From positions 82,112 to 146,111 of the forward strand of contig JAHYZV010000005.1 in NCBI GenBank assembly GCA_019424245.1: DNA of 64,000 nt, written 5' to 3'. The notes beneath the pieces were generated by a model, which ran no database searches, was not told the DNA's origin, and saw only the letters and a program-made list of their open reading frames with translations. This document shows, piece by piece, positions 41,668-50,602 of the stretch. The translations under genes were made by a program, and so were the position numbers. Numbering within the stretch: the first letter of the stretch is position 1; each line of letters starts with the position of its first letter. The DNA is from Clostridiales bacterium. Its GTDB lineage: Bacteria; Bacillota; Clostridia; Lachnospirales; Lachnospiraceae.

Positions 41668-42693
41668 TCAATCTCCCTGTTTCTCTTCGTAATATTTATT
41701 AACTATTGACTGCCATGCATTCTTATATGATTCATCCTGTCTATGGTCAGTAAGCCTGAAATTCTTAACAAGCTGTTCCCCAAGATATAATGACAGCTTC
41801 TCAGCTCCTTCCACATTAAGATGCTGTCCATAGTCAAATGTATCAGTAGTATAGTCTATACCTATATTTCCAGCCTCATTAATTGTATTAAGATATAGTA
41901 TTCCATGCTCATACGCATAATCACTAACCTGCTTATCCCACTCATCATACCAGTGAGGATATACACTCGGTGCTTTCATAAGAACAAGATTAATACCATT
42001 ATCTTTACAAAGTGAATATATCTTATCAAGATATTCCATATTCCTGTCACTGAATGTATAATTAGCAAGTGGTGCAGCTTTTGGTATGGTCTTAACTGGT
42101 CTTACTCCCTTCTGCATAAGATAACCGTTAGTTGTGACGGATGGTGTTTTCCACATATATCTGAAATCCTCTGATGACAATTCACTCCATCTTGAGTGAT
42201 ATCTCAACAGTGGAAATATATAGCTAGCCATATTCTCATCTTCTGTCATTGACTCCCTTATAGAAGCTATCTTATACTTTGAAAGCTTCATGCCATCCAG
42301 TGTCATTCTGTTATAAGCCTCGCTTTTGGCATCTCTTTGTGTCATTGCAAGTACATTTACAATAACAACCTGCGGTTTCTCATACTTAAGCGTATCTTCG
42401 AGCAGATAATACGACTGCCATATAAGCTGTTCCGCACTTCCACGGATATAACTTGATATCCCGTAATTCTCCCACATTGTAACCGGGGATATATTCTCAT
42501 ATACTTCACAGTCACCAAGAATAAGCACATCGTGATTCTTTTCACTGTTGTAATATTCCTCAATCATTGCACCTTCTTTAATATCTGATGCATATTTAGG
42601 AACTAACAGACACTGTAAAAGATACAGACATACTATCGGTATTATGATAACTGCAGTACCTGTACATATTTTCTTTCTCAAAACTGTCTCCAT
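41668..42693 (-). CDS. SGNH-like acyltransferase partner (AlgJ/DltD-like), membrane-anchored
   Basis: A 341-residue protein with one N-terminal membrane helix (VIIIPIVCLYLLQCLL) and an extracytoplasmic SGNH-like domain. Block I reads VLILGDCEVYENISP, with Cys62 where Ser is expected; the distal pair is in FDYGQHLNVEGAE. Partners of MBOAT acyltransferases (DltD, AlgJ, PatB) take acyl groups to wall polymers, and an MBOAT gene is 17 bases upstream, so that role is likely. Start: the ATG at 42693 abuts its AAGGA; a TTG at 42681 has GGAG at better spacing and is a possible real start. Catalysis through Cys is inference. Confidence 0.75.
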   Translation of the reverse strand: METVLRKKICTGTAVIIIPIVCLYLLQCLLVPKYASDIKEGAMIEEYYNSEKNHDVLILGDCEVYENISPVTMWENYGISSYIRGSAEQLIWQSYYLLEDTLKYEKPQVVIVNVLAMTQRDAKSEAYNRMTLDGMKLSKYKIASIRESMTEDENMASYIFPLLRYHSRWSELSSEDFRYMWKTPSVTTNGYLMQKGVRPVKTIPKAAPLANYTFSDRNMEYLDKIYSLCKDNGINLVLMKAPSVYPHWYDEWDKQVSDYAYEHGILYLNTINEAGNIGIDYTTDTFDYGQHLNVEGAEKLSLYLGEQLVKNFRLTDHRQDESYKNAWQSIVNKYYEEKQGD

Positions 42694-42710
42694 TCCTTAG
42701 AAAATGCTTT

Positions 42711-44273
42711 CTAAAACTGATTATATATAAACTGACTTGACTCGTATCCGGTTCCATAGATTCCCAACACAGCTATAAGCAGAAAAATCACAAGAAATAC
42801 TGTATATCTTATAATATAATTTTTCTGTGCAAGCTGCTCTCTAACCGGACATCTTCTCTCAAGCAGGCTTACCACAAACATTATAACCACACCTGCAAAA
42901 AGTACTATATAATCAGCTACTGATAAACCAATACTCCACATTCCCTTAGTGAATACAGCTGCATAATTACCACCTCTAAACATTGAGAAAAACATACGGA
43001 ATGCCTCTGCAATATTTCTGTAGTAATCAAGCATCTGCAGACAGCATACTATAGCAGTAGTTCTTATTATCTCAAATACTTTGTAGTATTTTAACTTTCT
43101 GTAACCTAACCTGTTATCTGCCTTCTCATATAACGGCTTAAGTTCCTGAGAAACAAGCATAATTATGCTGTTCAAAAGTCCCCACACTACGAAGTTCCAG
43201 CTTGCACCATGCCATATACCTGTCACAAACCACACAGTAAGACTTGAAAAATACACTGGAAATCTTGAACCTACCGGCTTTCCTACATGCTTCTTAAGCC
43301 ACCTTGATACCTTATTCATCCATTTAGACATTGATAACGGATAGAAAAGATAATCCTTAAACCATGCACACAACGTAATATGCCATCTTCTCCAATACTC
43401 CGCAATGCTCTTTGAAAAGAATGGTCTTCTGAAATTCTCTGGAAGAGTAATTCCAAACATCTGTGCAACACCAATTGTAATATCTATGCCACCTGTGAAA
43501 TCTGCATACAGATCAATTGCATACAGCAGCATTCCTACAAATGCATATGCACCATAATACACTGAAACATCTGACTGTATTGTTGCAAGTCCGATTGCTG
43601 CCCTGTCTGCGATTACCATCTTCTTAAAATATCCCCACAGAATTCTCTCAAAACCATACTGTATATTAACCCACGAGAAAGCATGACTTTCAAACAGGCT
43701 TTTCTTCAAATCATTCCATCTGCTTATAGGTCCCTGTACAAGCTGTGGGAAAAAGGACACAAACAGTGCATATCTGAACAGATTCTTCTCTGCATCTGCA
43801 ACACCGCGATACACATCAATCATATATCCGGTAGACTGGAATGTATAAAATGATATTCCCATCGGAAGTATAAAATCAACCGTATTAAATGTTGTAAATG
43901 TGACTATAAACATATTGGTGTATTTAAGTACAGCAAGTATTCCAAAATTAATAAGCAGAACAATAGTAAGAAACATTTTCTGTTTTCTTAATGAAATGTT
44001 CTTTAGCTTTTTCTTTTCATCTCTGGATATATCACCTTTATGTTCCTCTATGAAGCGTACAGACCTGTCTTTCTCCCTGTATATAAGCCTTGCACCTGCA
44101 TACGTCGTTACGATAGTTGTCACTATGAATATTATTCCGCTTAATCCGGCATACACATAGAATAACATATTCATACATAACAGTACTATCCACTGAATAC
44201 GTTTAGGAACAACATAATATAAAATAAGTGCAACCAGAACAAATAAAATAAACTGATAAGATGTAAATAACAT
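42711..44273 (-). CDS. MBOAT family membrane O-acyltransferase (AlgI/DltB type)
   Basis: A 520-residue integral membrane protein with about 11 hydrophobic helices. It has the MBOAT motifs: FPQLVQGPISRW, GITLPENFRRPFFSKSIAEYWRRWHITLCAWFKDYLFYPL and the catalytic histidine in TGIWHGASWNFVVWG. Such proteins pass acyl groups across the membrane for O-acetylation or D-alanylation of wall polymers or polysaccharides. No dltA/dltC genes accompany it, so acetylation is more likely than alanylation. Good GGGAGG site before the ATG; second in the operon. Confidence 0.92.
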   Translation of the reverse strand: MLFTSYQFILFVLVALILYYVVPKRIQWIVLLCMNMLFYVYAGLSGIIFIVTTIVTTYAGARLIYREKDRSVRFIEEHKGDISRDEKKKLKNISLRKQKMFLTIVLLINFGILAVLKYTNMFIVTFTTFNTVDFILPMGISFYTFQSTGYMIDVYRGVADAEKNLFRYALFVSFFPQLVQGPISRWNDLKKSLFESHAFSWVNIQYGFERILWGYFKKMVIADRAAIGLATIQSDVSVYYGAYAFVGMLLYAIDLYADFTGGIDITIGVAQMFGITLPENFRRPFFSKSIAEYWRRWHITLCAWFKDYLFYPLSMSKWMNKVSRWLKKHVGKPVGSRFPVYFSSLTVWFVTGIWHGASWNFVVWGLLNSIIMLVSQELKPLYEKADNRLGYRKLKYYKVFEIIRTTAIVCCLQMLDYYRNIAEAFRMFFSMFRGGNYAAVFTKGMWSIGLSVADYIVLFAGVVIMFVVSLLERRCPVREQLAQKNYIIRYTVFLVIFLLIAVLGIYGTGYESSQFIYNQF

Positions 44274-44288
44274 TTATCTTACTCCTCC

Positions 44289-45254
44289 CTAATATGAAAA
44301 CTCTTCTGAAGGAGTTGCCGGATACGCGGACATATCTCTTCTATATATTGAATTTCCTCTGTTAATATAATCCTGCACCTGTGAATCTGTCAGCATAAAA
44401 CATTCAAATCCATCATACATTCTTGTTGAATCAAAATGATACCAGCCTGTTCCAAGATTACATAAAACCCAGCTATGATCTCCAGACCTTGCGCCCTGAT
44501 TATCAACCCATATACACTCAGCTCCTATCCCTTCAAGGAGCGCTCTGTCAACAGAAGCATATGTGAAACAGTCACCCGACACATATCCATTCTTCTTAAT
44601 CACTTTTAATGCCTCAAATGCTTCATCCTGCCATTCTGAACTCTGTGTATAACTGTTTCCTGCATATCCAATCTTAGTATGTGCATACTTATATATTGCC
44701 CTTGCTTTCTGTCCTTTAGACATTGAATTATCTGTAATATCCTGAAGAACTGCAGCTACAACCTCATCAAGAGTTGAATAACTGCTGTTTACTTTAACTT
44801 CCTGTGTCTCCTCTTCAATAAAAGTAAATGTCGCTTCTTCTATAGTCTCATTACCATCTGAATCTACTGCTTTATAATAAACAATATAACTTCCCGGCTG
44901 TGAAGTATTAACCTGTGATTTATCAACCTCAACATCAATCTCCTGCCCTGAGAAATCTGTTGCATACACATCTGTCATATATGAAACTTTACTGCCTATA
45001 TAATATGTCTTATCTGATATACCATGAATTACCGGTGGCTCAACATGAATATCTGACGACTGGTCATTAACATCTGACTCACTGCCCTCTTCTGACTGAT
45101 TATTTCCTTCTGGCTGGACAGCTTCAGTCTTAATACTTCCTTCGGAAATATTATTCTTGTTGTTACATCCTGTCACTGCTGCAGATAACATAACTGCAAC
45201 ACTTATCAATCCATATACAAGAACTCTTCCTGCAAAATATCTGTGTTTAATCAT
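44289..45254 (-). CDS. transglutaminase-like lipoprotein with Ig-like domain
   Basis: A 321-residue lipoprotein (lipobox near SAAVTGC, Cys about 30). After a Ser/Glu-rich linker, a DUF5011-type Ig-like domain spans about 70-145 (YYIGSKVSYMTDVYATDFSG, GSYIVYYKAVDSDGNET). The C-terminal transglutaminase-like domain has the triad Cys in SGDCFTYASVDRALL, His in SGDHSWVLCN and Asp in YHFDSTR. These domains often act as peptidases or cross-linking enzymes at the wall. No good ribosome site precedes the ATG; a tiny upstream frame overlaps it. It is the first gene of the envelope operon. Confidence 0.83.
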   Translation of the reverse strand: MIKHRYFAGRVLVYGLISVAVMLSAAVTGCNNKNNISEGSIKTEAVQPEGNNQSEEGSESDVNDQSSDIHVEPPVIHGISDKTYYIGSKVSYMTDVYATDFSGQEIDVEVDKSQVNTSQPGSYIVYYKAVDSDGNETIEEATFTFIEEETQEVKVNSSYSTLDEVVAAVLQDITDNSMSKGQKARAIYKYAHTKIGYAGNSYTQSSEWQDEAFEALKVIKKNGYVSGDCFTYASVDRALLEGIGAECIWVDNQGARSGDHSWVLCNLGTGWYHFDSTRMYDGFECFMLTDSQVQDYINRGNSIYRRDMSAYPATPSEEFSY

Positions 45255-45280
45255 TGTTCACATGCACTTGTATTATTCAA
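45251..45280 (-). other. possible 9-codon leader frame overlapping the lipoprotein start
   Basis: A TTG codon at 45280 stands 8 bases after a strong AAGGAG (45289-45294) and opens nine codons ending in a TGA that overlaps the lipoprotein ATG (ATGA). Since the ATG at 45254 has no ribosome site of its own, translational coupling through this frame is plausible. Confidence 0.45.
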
Positions 45281-45310
45281 ATGCTATTCTCCTTAAATTT
45301 TAATCATATA

Positions 45311-45340
45311 ATTATAACTCACATCAATTTATATAGTCAA
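45311..45340 (-). promoter_or_regulatory. promoter of the envelope operon
   Basis: On the minus strand TTGACT, 18 bases, TATAAT, followed by AAGGAG about 17 bases downstream. Confidence 0.75.
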
Positions 45341-45369
45341 CCTGTAAAACCGGCTCTTACTATAAACTA

Positions 45370-45416
45370 TAAAAATGCTGATACCAGATATAGTTTCCAA
45401 TATCTGATACCAGCAT
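45370..45416 (-). terminator. terminator of the flotillin operon
   Basis: A 17-pair stem with two G-T wobbles (45375-45391 with 45400-45416), then TTTTTATAG on the minus strand. The 10-mer CTGATACCAG occurs directly repeated in both arms. Confidence 0.9.
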
Positions 45417-45451
45417 ATACATTTTACGTTTAGATTCTTAATTAATCAGTA

Positions 45452-46987
45452 TTATTCTGTTTTACCGTAAGTTTCAGGCTCTTTAGCTGCTGCACTCATC
45501 TCTTCTGGAAGACCTGTGAAATTAACGTTCTTAGTAGTCTTGGCATCATATGTATTAGCCTTCATGACTTCTGTAAGATCAAAGCCTGTAGTTTCCTTGA
45601 TACTTTCAATTGTCTTAGCAAGAACTGACGGTACATTACCACTGAAAGTTCCTACTCCGTTCTCTCCTGAACCTCCATCAATAATAGTAACCTTATCAAT
45701 GCTTTCAAGCGGCTTTGCAATTGCTTCTGCCATCTGTGGAAGAACTTTAATAATCATCTCTGTCATGGCAGCCTTACCATACTTAGCCATTGCCTCCGCT
45801 TTCTTTTCCATAGCCTCAGCCTCAGCAAGACCTCTGGCTTTAATACTTTCTGCATCTGCAAGACCTTTTGCCTTAATGCTTTCTGCTTCAGCAATTCCCT
45901 GTGCCTTAACAGCTTCAGCTTCCTGCTCTTTTGCAAATCTGTCTGCTTCTGCCTGTGCTTTCTTAGCCTCTGCCTGTTTCTGAATTTCAAACTGCTTTGC
46001 TTCTGCTTCCTTCTGTCTCTGGTAAAGCTGTGCATCAGCCTTCTGCTGTGTTGCGTATTTCTCTGCTTCTGCCTGTTTACGGATATCTGCATCAAGTGTT
46101 TTTTCCTTAACAGCAATCTCTTTCTCTCTTAACTCAATCTCTTTCTCCTGCTTTGCTATATTAGCATCAGCAGTTGTAATTTCGATTGTTTTTCTCTGTT
46201 CCTGCTGTTGTATTTCGTATGCAGCATCAGCCTCAGCTTTCTTAACATCTGCTGCTCTCTTTAATTCCTGTTTCTTAATCTCAAGTTCATTATTTCTTTC
46301 TGCAATAGCAGTCTCAGCTTCGATTCTTGCATCATTTGCCTGCTTTGTTGCATTAGCTTTGGCAACTGCGATATCCCTTTCTGATTCTGCTCTTGATATC
46401 TGTGCTGATTTACTGATGCTTACAACCCTGTCAATACCAAGGTTCTCAATAACATTTCCCTCATCAGTAACATTCTGGACATTAAAGCTTACTATTTCAA
46501 GACCCATTCTTGCCATATCAGGAGCAGCATTCTCCTGTACCTTCTCAGCAAACATCTTTCTGTCCTGAACAATATCTTCCAGCCTCATCTGTCCTATAAT
46601 CTCACGAACATTACCCTCTAATACATCTCCTACTGAGTTTCTGATATAATCTTCGTTCTTGTTAAGGAAGTTGCTTGCTGCTTTCTCAAGCATTTCCTTA
46701 GAAGAACCAACCTTAATCTTTACAGCAGAATCAATGTTGACATTGATATATTCGTTAGTCGGAACTGATTCCTTAGTCTTAACATCAACAGAAATCATCT
46801 TAAGTTCAAGTTTATCAACTCTCTGTAAGAATGGAATTCTTAACGCTGACTTACCAATAACAAACTTAGGATTCTTTCTTAAACCAGAAACAATCAATGC
46901 CCTGTCTGTTGGTGCTTTAATATAACTTGCAAGAATAAACACAACAAATAAAATCACAACTACCCCAATAATAATTGCCAATTCCAT
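45452..46987 (-). CDS. flotillin (SPFH/band 7 family)
   Basis: A 511-residue membrane-associated scaffold. One N-terminal hydrophobic helix (ELAIIIGVVVILFVVFILAS) is followed by the SPFH domain (about 30-190), then a long Ala/Glu/Lys-rich coiled coil (about 190-400) with repeats such as AEAESIKAKGLADAESIKARG, and a C-terminal segment. Flotillins organise membrane microdomains in Bacillus (YqiK/FloT/FloA family). The start at 46987 has GAGGG upstream. It is 47 bases after the zinc-ribbon membrane protein gene and shares its direction, so the two may form an operon. Confidence 0.93.
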   Translation of the reverse strand: MELAIIIGVVVILFVVFILASYIKAPTDRALIVSGLRKNPKFVIGKSALRIPFLQRVDKLELKMISVDVKTKESVPTNEYINVNIDSAVKIKVGSSKEMLEKAASNFLNKNEDYIRNSVGDVLEGNVREIIGQMRLEDIVQDRKMFAEKVQENAAPDMARMGLEIVSFNVQNVTDEGNVIENLGIDRVVSISKSAQISRAESERDIAVAKANATKQANDARIEAETAIAERNNELEIKKQELKRAADVKKAEADAAYEIQQQEQRKTIEITTADANIAKQEKEIELREKEIAVKEKTLDADIRKQAEAEKYATQQKADAQLYQRQKEAEAKQFEIQKQAEAKKAQAEADRFAKEQEAEAVKAQGIAEAESIKAKGLADAESIKARGLAEAEAMEKKAEAMAKYGKAAMTEMIIKVLPQMAEAIAKPLESIDKVTIIDGGSGENGVGTFSGNVPSVLAKTIESIKETTGFDLTEVMKANTYDAKTTKNVNFTGLPEEMSAAAKEPETYGKTE

Positions 46988-47034
46988 ATTATATACCCTC
47001 ATCTTTCTAATTACTCATTAGTTAATAACTGCCA

Positions 47035-48735
47035 TTAAAACCCAAGTCTTGCACTACCAGAAGAACTCTTTCCATTAAACAATTCATTATATAACTTATC
47101 ACTGAAAACATTAGATAAAACATTTAAATTCTTCATAAGCTCATATGCCAGTGTTGTGCTCTGGGTCTCTGTAAGATTAGCAAGATTGTAAGCACCTGGA
47201 TAATCTGATGCAGAATATTTTAACTTGCTGAATTCTTTCTGTGTTGCTTCACCTGAAAGTTTCATATCTATATTGCTGTCATCAATATTGCTGTTCACAT
47301 AAAGATTATCAATCTTAACTGTTGTTCCTGATGAACTAAGTTCTGCTCCTGCTTTGATATACTCTTTATTCTGAGTCATCTCTAATGCCAATGCAGCCTT
47401 ATCATCCTGTGTCTTTACTGTATACTTCATATTAATATCATCAACATCAGCTTCGATAACAACATATTCAAATGGATTGTCATTACCAAGAAATGAGATC
47501 GCAACAAATCCTTTTTCGCTTGTATTATAATCTGCTGCATCAATTGCAAGTCTTACAATCTCATCATTCTTGTTAATATACATTGACAATGTAACTGGCT
47601 GCATATCACTTAATGAACTCTCAATACTGCTCTTGATAGTTGTCTGTGAAACGCCTGCCATTGTAAGAATTGTCATATAAGAAGAAAGATCTTTACTTGC
47701 ATATAATTCATCAATAACTGTTTCGCATGCCTTAATAACAGTCTCCTTAGTTATTGTAATGCTATACTCAGAAACCTTGATATCTCCGTTATCCGAATTA
47801 TATGTAAATTTATCACCCTTCTTGTATTCACATTCTTCTGCAAATGTGTTAATCCCCTTAACTACACATTTAACTGCTGCATTAACAGGTTCTCTGTATA
47901 ATTCAATATTGCTTGTATCTATTGCTGAGAAATACTTTGAAATACTACCCAAACTTCCATAAGAAAATCCCGAATCAATTTCATCCTCAAACTGTGCCAG
48001 TGAGATTACGAATGACTCTGAGAATAACTCAGGCACTTTGAAATACATATTATTGCCATCTGAATAAAATGTAACTGTAAGTGCTGTAGCTGATCCATTC
48101 TGTAGCTTAATCTCTCCTGCCATCTTCTCTGTTGAAGCATCCATCTGAATATCATATGTAACTGTATCAGCCTTGATATAATCTGAATACTTCTCGCCAT
48201 CAATTGTTGCAGTATCAATCTTTAATGTACCTGTTATCTGATTCTTGTCTGATACAGATGTAAGTGACATATTATCAAATGCACTGCTTGCTGTATCCTC
48301 AAGACCTGTTCCAAGCTTCTTGATAGCTGCTATTGCATGCTTATCTGGTGACAATACATTAGGAAGTACTACAAATCCGAGTACTGCTGCCGCTGCAGCA
48401 ATAACTGCTATTATAGCAACTACTATTGGCCACTTCTTCTTTTTCTTCTTAGGCTGTGGCTGCATAGGAGGTGCTTCCTGATATCTTGGTACATCTGCAT
48501 TCACTGGTGGAACTGCCCCTGACTGTGGCTGTGTTCCGAACTGCTGCTGTACTGTCTCATTAAACTGTGGCTGTGTTCCAAACTGCTGCTGTTCAACCGG
48601 CTCACTCTGTACCGTCTGTGCAACTGGTTCGTTCTGTACAGGTGTTTCCTGTACTGGCTGTGGATTTAAAGGATTTCCACACTTTGGACAAAACTTAGCT
48701 GTCCCTGCATTATATCCGCATTTTGTGCAAAACAT
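47035..48735 (-). CDS. zinc-ribbon membrane protein of unknown function
   Basis: A 566-residue protein. It opens with a zinc ribbon (MFCTKCGYNAGTAKFCPKCG, four Cys), then a Gln/Pro-rich stretch (about 25-95), a lysine cluster KKKKKK, one membrane helix (about 102-128) and a large, probably extracytoplasmic region with strands such as GTLKIDTATIDGEKYSDY. This layout, inside-out zinc ribbon with an external sensor-like domain, is widespread in Lachnospiraceae and has no known function. GAGGGGAG precedes the ATG. Upstream of flotillin, so a part in membrane organisation is possible but unproven. Confidence 0.8.
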   Translation of the reverse strand: MFCTKCGYNAGTAKFCPKCGNPLNPQPVQETPVQNEPVAQTVQSEPVEQQQFGTQPQFNETVQQQFGTQPQSGAVPPVNADVPRYQEAPPMQPQPKKKKKKWPIVVAIIAVIAAAAAVLGFVVLPNVLSPDKHAIAAIKKLGTGLEDTASSAFDNMSLTSVSDKNQITGTLKIDTATIDGEKYSDYIKADTVTYDIQMDASTEKMAGEIKLQNGSATALTVTFYSDGNNMYFKVPELFSESFVISLAQFEDEIDSGFSYGSLGSISKYFSAIDTSNIELYREPVNAAVKCVVKGINTFAEECEYKKGDKFTYNSDNGDIKVSEYSITITKETVIKACETVIDELYASKDLSSYMTILTMAGVSQTTIKSSIESSLSDMQPVTLSMYINKNDEIVRLAIDAADYNTSEKGFVAISFLGNDNPFEYVVIEADVDDINMKYTVKTQDDKAALALEMTQNKEYIKAGAELSSSGTTVKIDNLYVNSNIDDSNIDMKLSGEATQKEFSKLKYSASDYPGAYNLANLTETQSTTLAYELMKNLNVLSNVFSDKLYNELFNGKSSSGSARLGF

Positions 48736-48855
48736 AACATTTCTCCCCTCTCTTGTTTTTTTATTATAGTATCAAATAAAATGTATATTTTCAATGAAGA
48801 AAATATGCCAGAAACTTTTCTATCATATCCGTTTCTGCACGATTCAAAGCATAAT

Positions 48856-49344
48856 TTACATTTTACAGTACTTTTTAAATTCGTAGCACAAATCAAAGTA
48901 TGTGTGTTCCTCACTCATCTGTGTAACTTTCCATTCTGGCATCTTATCCAGATCAGGAAAATGTGCATCTGCATCATACTTATAATCAACACTCGTTATG
49001 TGTGCCACATCGCAATATGGAAGAAACTGTTCAAATACAGATTCTCCACCGATTACATATATATCCTCTGACTTATATGATGCAACCTTTTCAAGTGCCT
49101 CTTCTACTGAATGTACTACAACAACTCCATCCTTCTTATATGACAAATCACTGGTAAGCACTACATTATATCTGTCTATAAGAGCTGTTCTGTCCGTAAT
49201 CTGCTCATATGTCTTTCTTCCCATTATTGCAGCTTTTCCAGCTGTTTCCATTCGGAAAAGCTTAATATCTTCCGGAATATTAACAAGAAGATGTCCCTGT
49301 TTTCCTATTGCCCAGTTCTTATCTACTGTTGCTATCAGATTCAT
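48856..49344 (-). CDS. folA: dihydrofolate reductase
   Basis: A 162-residue enzyme that reduces dihydrofolate with NADPH. It begins MNLIATVDKNWAIGKQGHLL (DHFR N-terminal pattern), has the substrate Asp/Glu region IPEDIKLFR, AIMGRKTYEQI and the NADPH loop IYVIGGESVFEQFLPYCD. It starts 2 bases after the hflX stop, so it is translated in the same operon. Confidence 0.96.
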   Translation of the reverse strand: MNLIATVDKNWAIGKQGHLLVNIPEDIKLFRMETAGKAAIMGRKTYEQITDRTALIDRYNVVLTSDLSYKKDGVVVVHSVEEALEKVASYKSEDIYVIGGESVFEQFLPYCDVAHITSVDYKYDADAHFPDLDKMPEWKVTQMSEEHTYFDLCYEFKKYCKM

Positions 49345-49346
49345 AA

Positions 49347-50588
49347 TTACAACTTCCCTTCTATCTCCTTAGGAACATAGGCAAGCACCTTAATTCCATC
49401 TTCTGTGTACTCTTCACTTTCAAGCTGTCCAAACTGTCTTATAAGCTGTATCTTGCCTGCTTCACTGTAAGGAAATACTCTTTCAATTCTTATTCTGCTC
49501 TTAAGAATAATTTCCTGTATGCACTCTTTAAATGCTTCAAGGCCATTGCCTCTTATGGCAGATATATTGTATGTATAGTCTGCATGTAAATCCTTAGCTG
49601 CCGGCTTCTCCGTTAAAACATCACATTTATTAAATAATGTAACAACAGGCTTTCCTTCAACACCTAACTGCTTAAGTGTTGCATATACTGTTGACATCTG
49701 CTGTTCATAGTTCGGGTTGGATACATCAACAACATGCACTATAATGTCTGCATACTTTGCCTCTTCAAGAGTACTCTTGAATGCTTCGATAAGATTATGT
49801 GGCAGTTTTCTTATAAATCCGACGGTATCTGTAAGCAGAACTTTTTCACCATTAGGAAGTTCCATACTTCTTGTTGTAGGGTCAAGTGTTGCAAAAAGCT
49901 TGTTCTCCGACAACACACCTGCATCAGTAAGTTTGTTAAGAAGTGTTGATTTGCCGGCATTGGTATATCCAACTATAGCTGCGACAGGTGTTGAAGTCTT
50001 AGCTCTTTTGCTTCTCTGGACATCTCTGTGCTCTTTCATATCCTTAAGGTCTACTGAGAGCTTTGATATTCTGTCTCTTATAAGTCGTCTGTCTGTCTCA
50101 ATCTTTTTCTCTCCGGGACCTCTTGTTCCTATTCCGCCACCAAGTCTTGACATTGATGTTCCAAAACCCGCAAGTCTTATTGAACGGTACTTTAACTGTG
50201 CCATCTCAACCTGAATCTTACCTTCACTCGATGTAGCCCTTGCCGCAAATATATCAAGAATAACCATAGTTCTATCCATTACCTTGATTCCAAGTTCATC
50301 CTCAAGGTTCTTAAACTGGGCAGGACTTAGTTCGTCATCACATATAATTCCCGTAGCATCAAGCTCATCAATCATAAGTCTTAATTCTTCAATCTTACCC
50401 TTGCCAATATATGTTGCAGGGTGAAAGTTATCTCTTGTCTGAATCATCCTTCCCACGGTCTGTGCACCTGCTGTCTTGGCAAGCTCTCCAAGCTCATCAA
50501 GAGAGCGCTCTGTGTCGTCATCTGTATCAAATGCTACTCCAACCAGAATAACTCTCTCAATAATCTCATCTGTTTCATAAACTGTCAT
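49347..50588 (-). CDS. hflX: ribosome-associated GTPase HflX
   Basis: A 413-residue GTPase that splits stalled 70S ribosomes. The N-terminal HflX-specific domain (about 1-180) includes the glycine-rich SMSRLGGGIGTRGPGEKKIETDRR, and the G domain has G1 VGYTNAGKSTLLN, G3 DTVGFIRKLP and G4 FNKCD. Upstream of the start is AAAGGAA. It lies between ptsI (14-base gap) and folA (2-base gap). Confidence 0.96.
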   Translation of the reverse strand: MTVYETDEIIERVILVGVAFDTDDDTERSLDELGELAKTAGAQTVGRMIQTRDNFHPATYIGKGKIEELRLMIDELDATGIICDDELSPAQFKNLEDELGIKVMDRTMVILDIFAARATSSEGKIQVEMAQLKYRSIRLAGFGTSMSRLGGGIGTRGPGEKKIETDRRLIRDRISKLSVDLKDMKEHRDVQRSKRAKTSTPVAAIVGYTNAGKSTLLNKLTDAGVLSENKLFATLDPTTRSMELPNGEKVLLTDTVGFIRKLPHNLIEAFKSTLEEAKYADIIVHVVDVSNPNYEQQMSTVYATLKQLGVEGKPVVTLFNKCDVLTEKPAAKDLHADYTYNISAIRGNGLEAFKECIQEIILKSRIRIERVFPYSEAGKIQLIRQFGQLESEEYTEDGIKVLAYVPKEIEGKL

Positions 50589-50602
50589 ATATATATTTCC
50601 TT

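Noticed and set aside
45516..45983. Long alanine/serine-rich frame opposite flotillin
   Set aside because: It mirrors the Ala/Glu/Lys coiled coil of flotillin and has no ribosome site.
48781..49071. Frame on the plus strand across the start of folA's 3' end
   Set aside because: It is antisense to folA and has no family resemblance or ribosome site.
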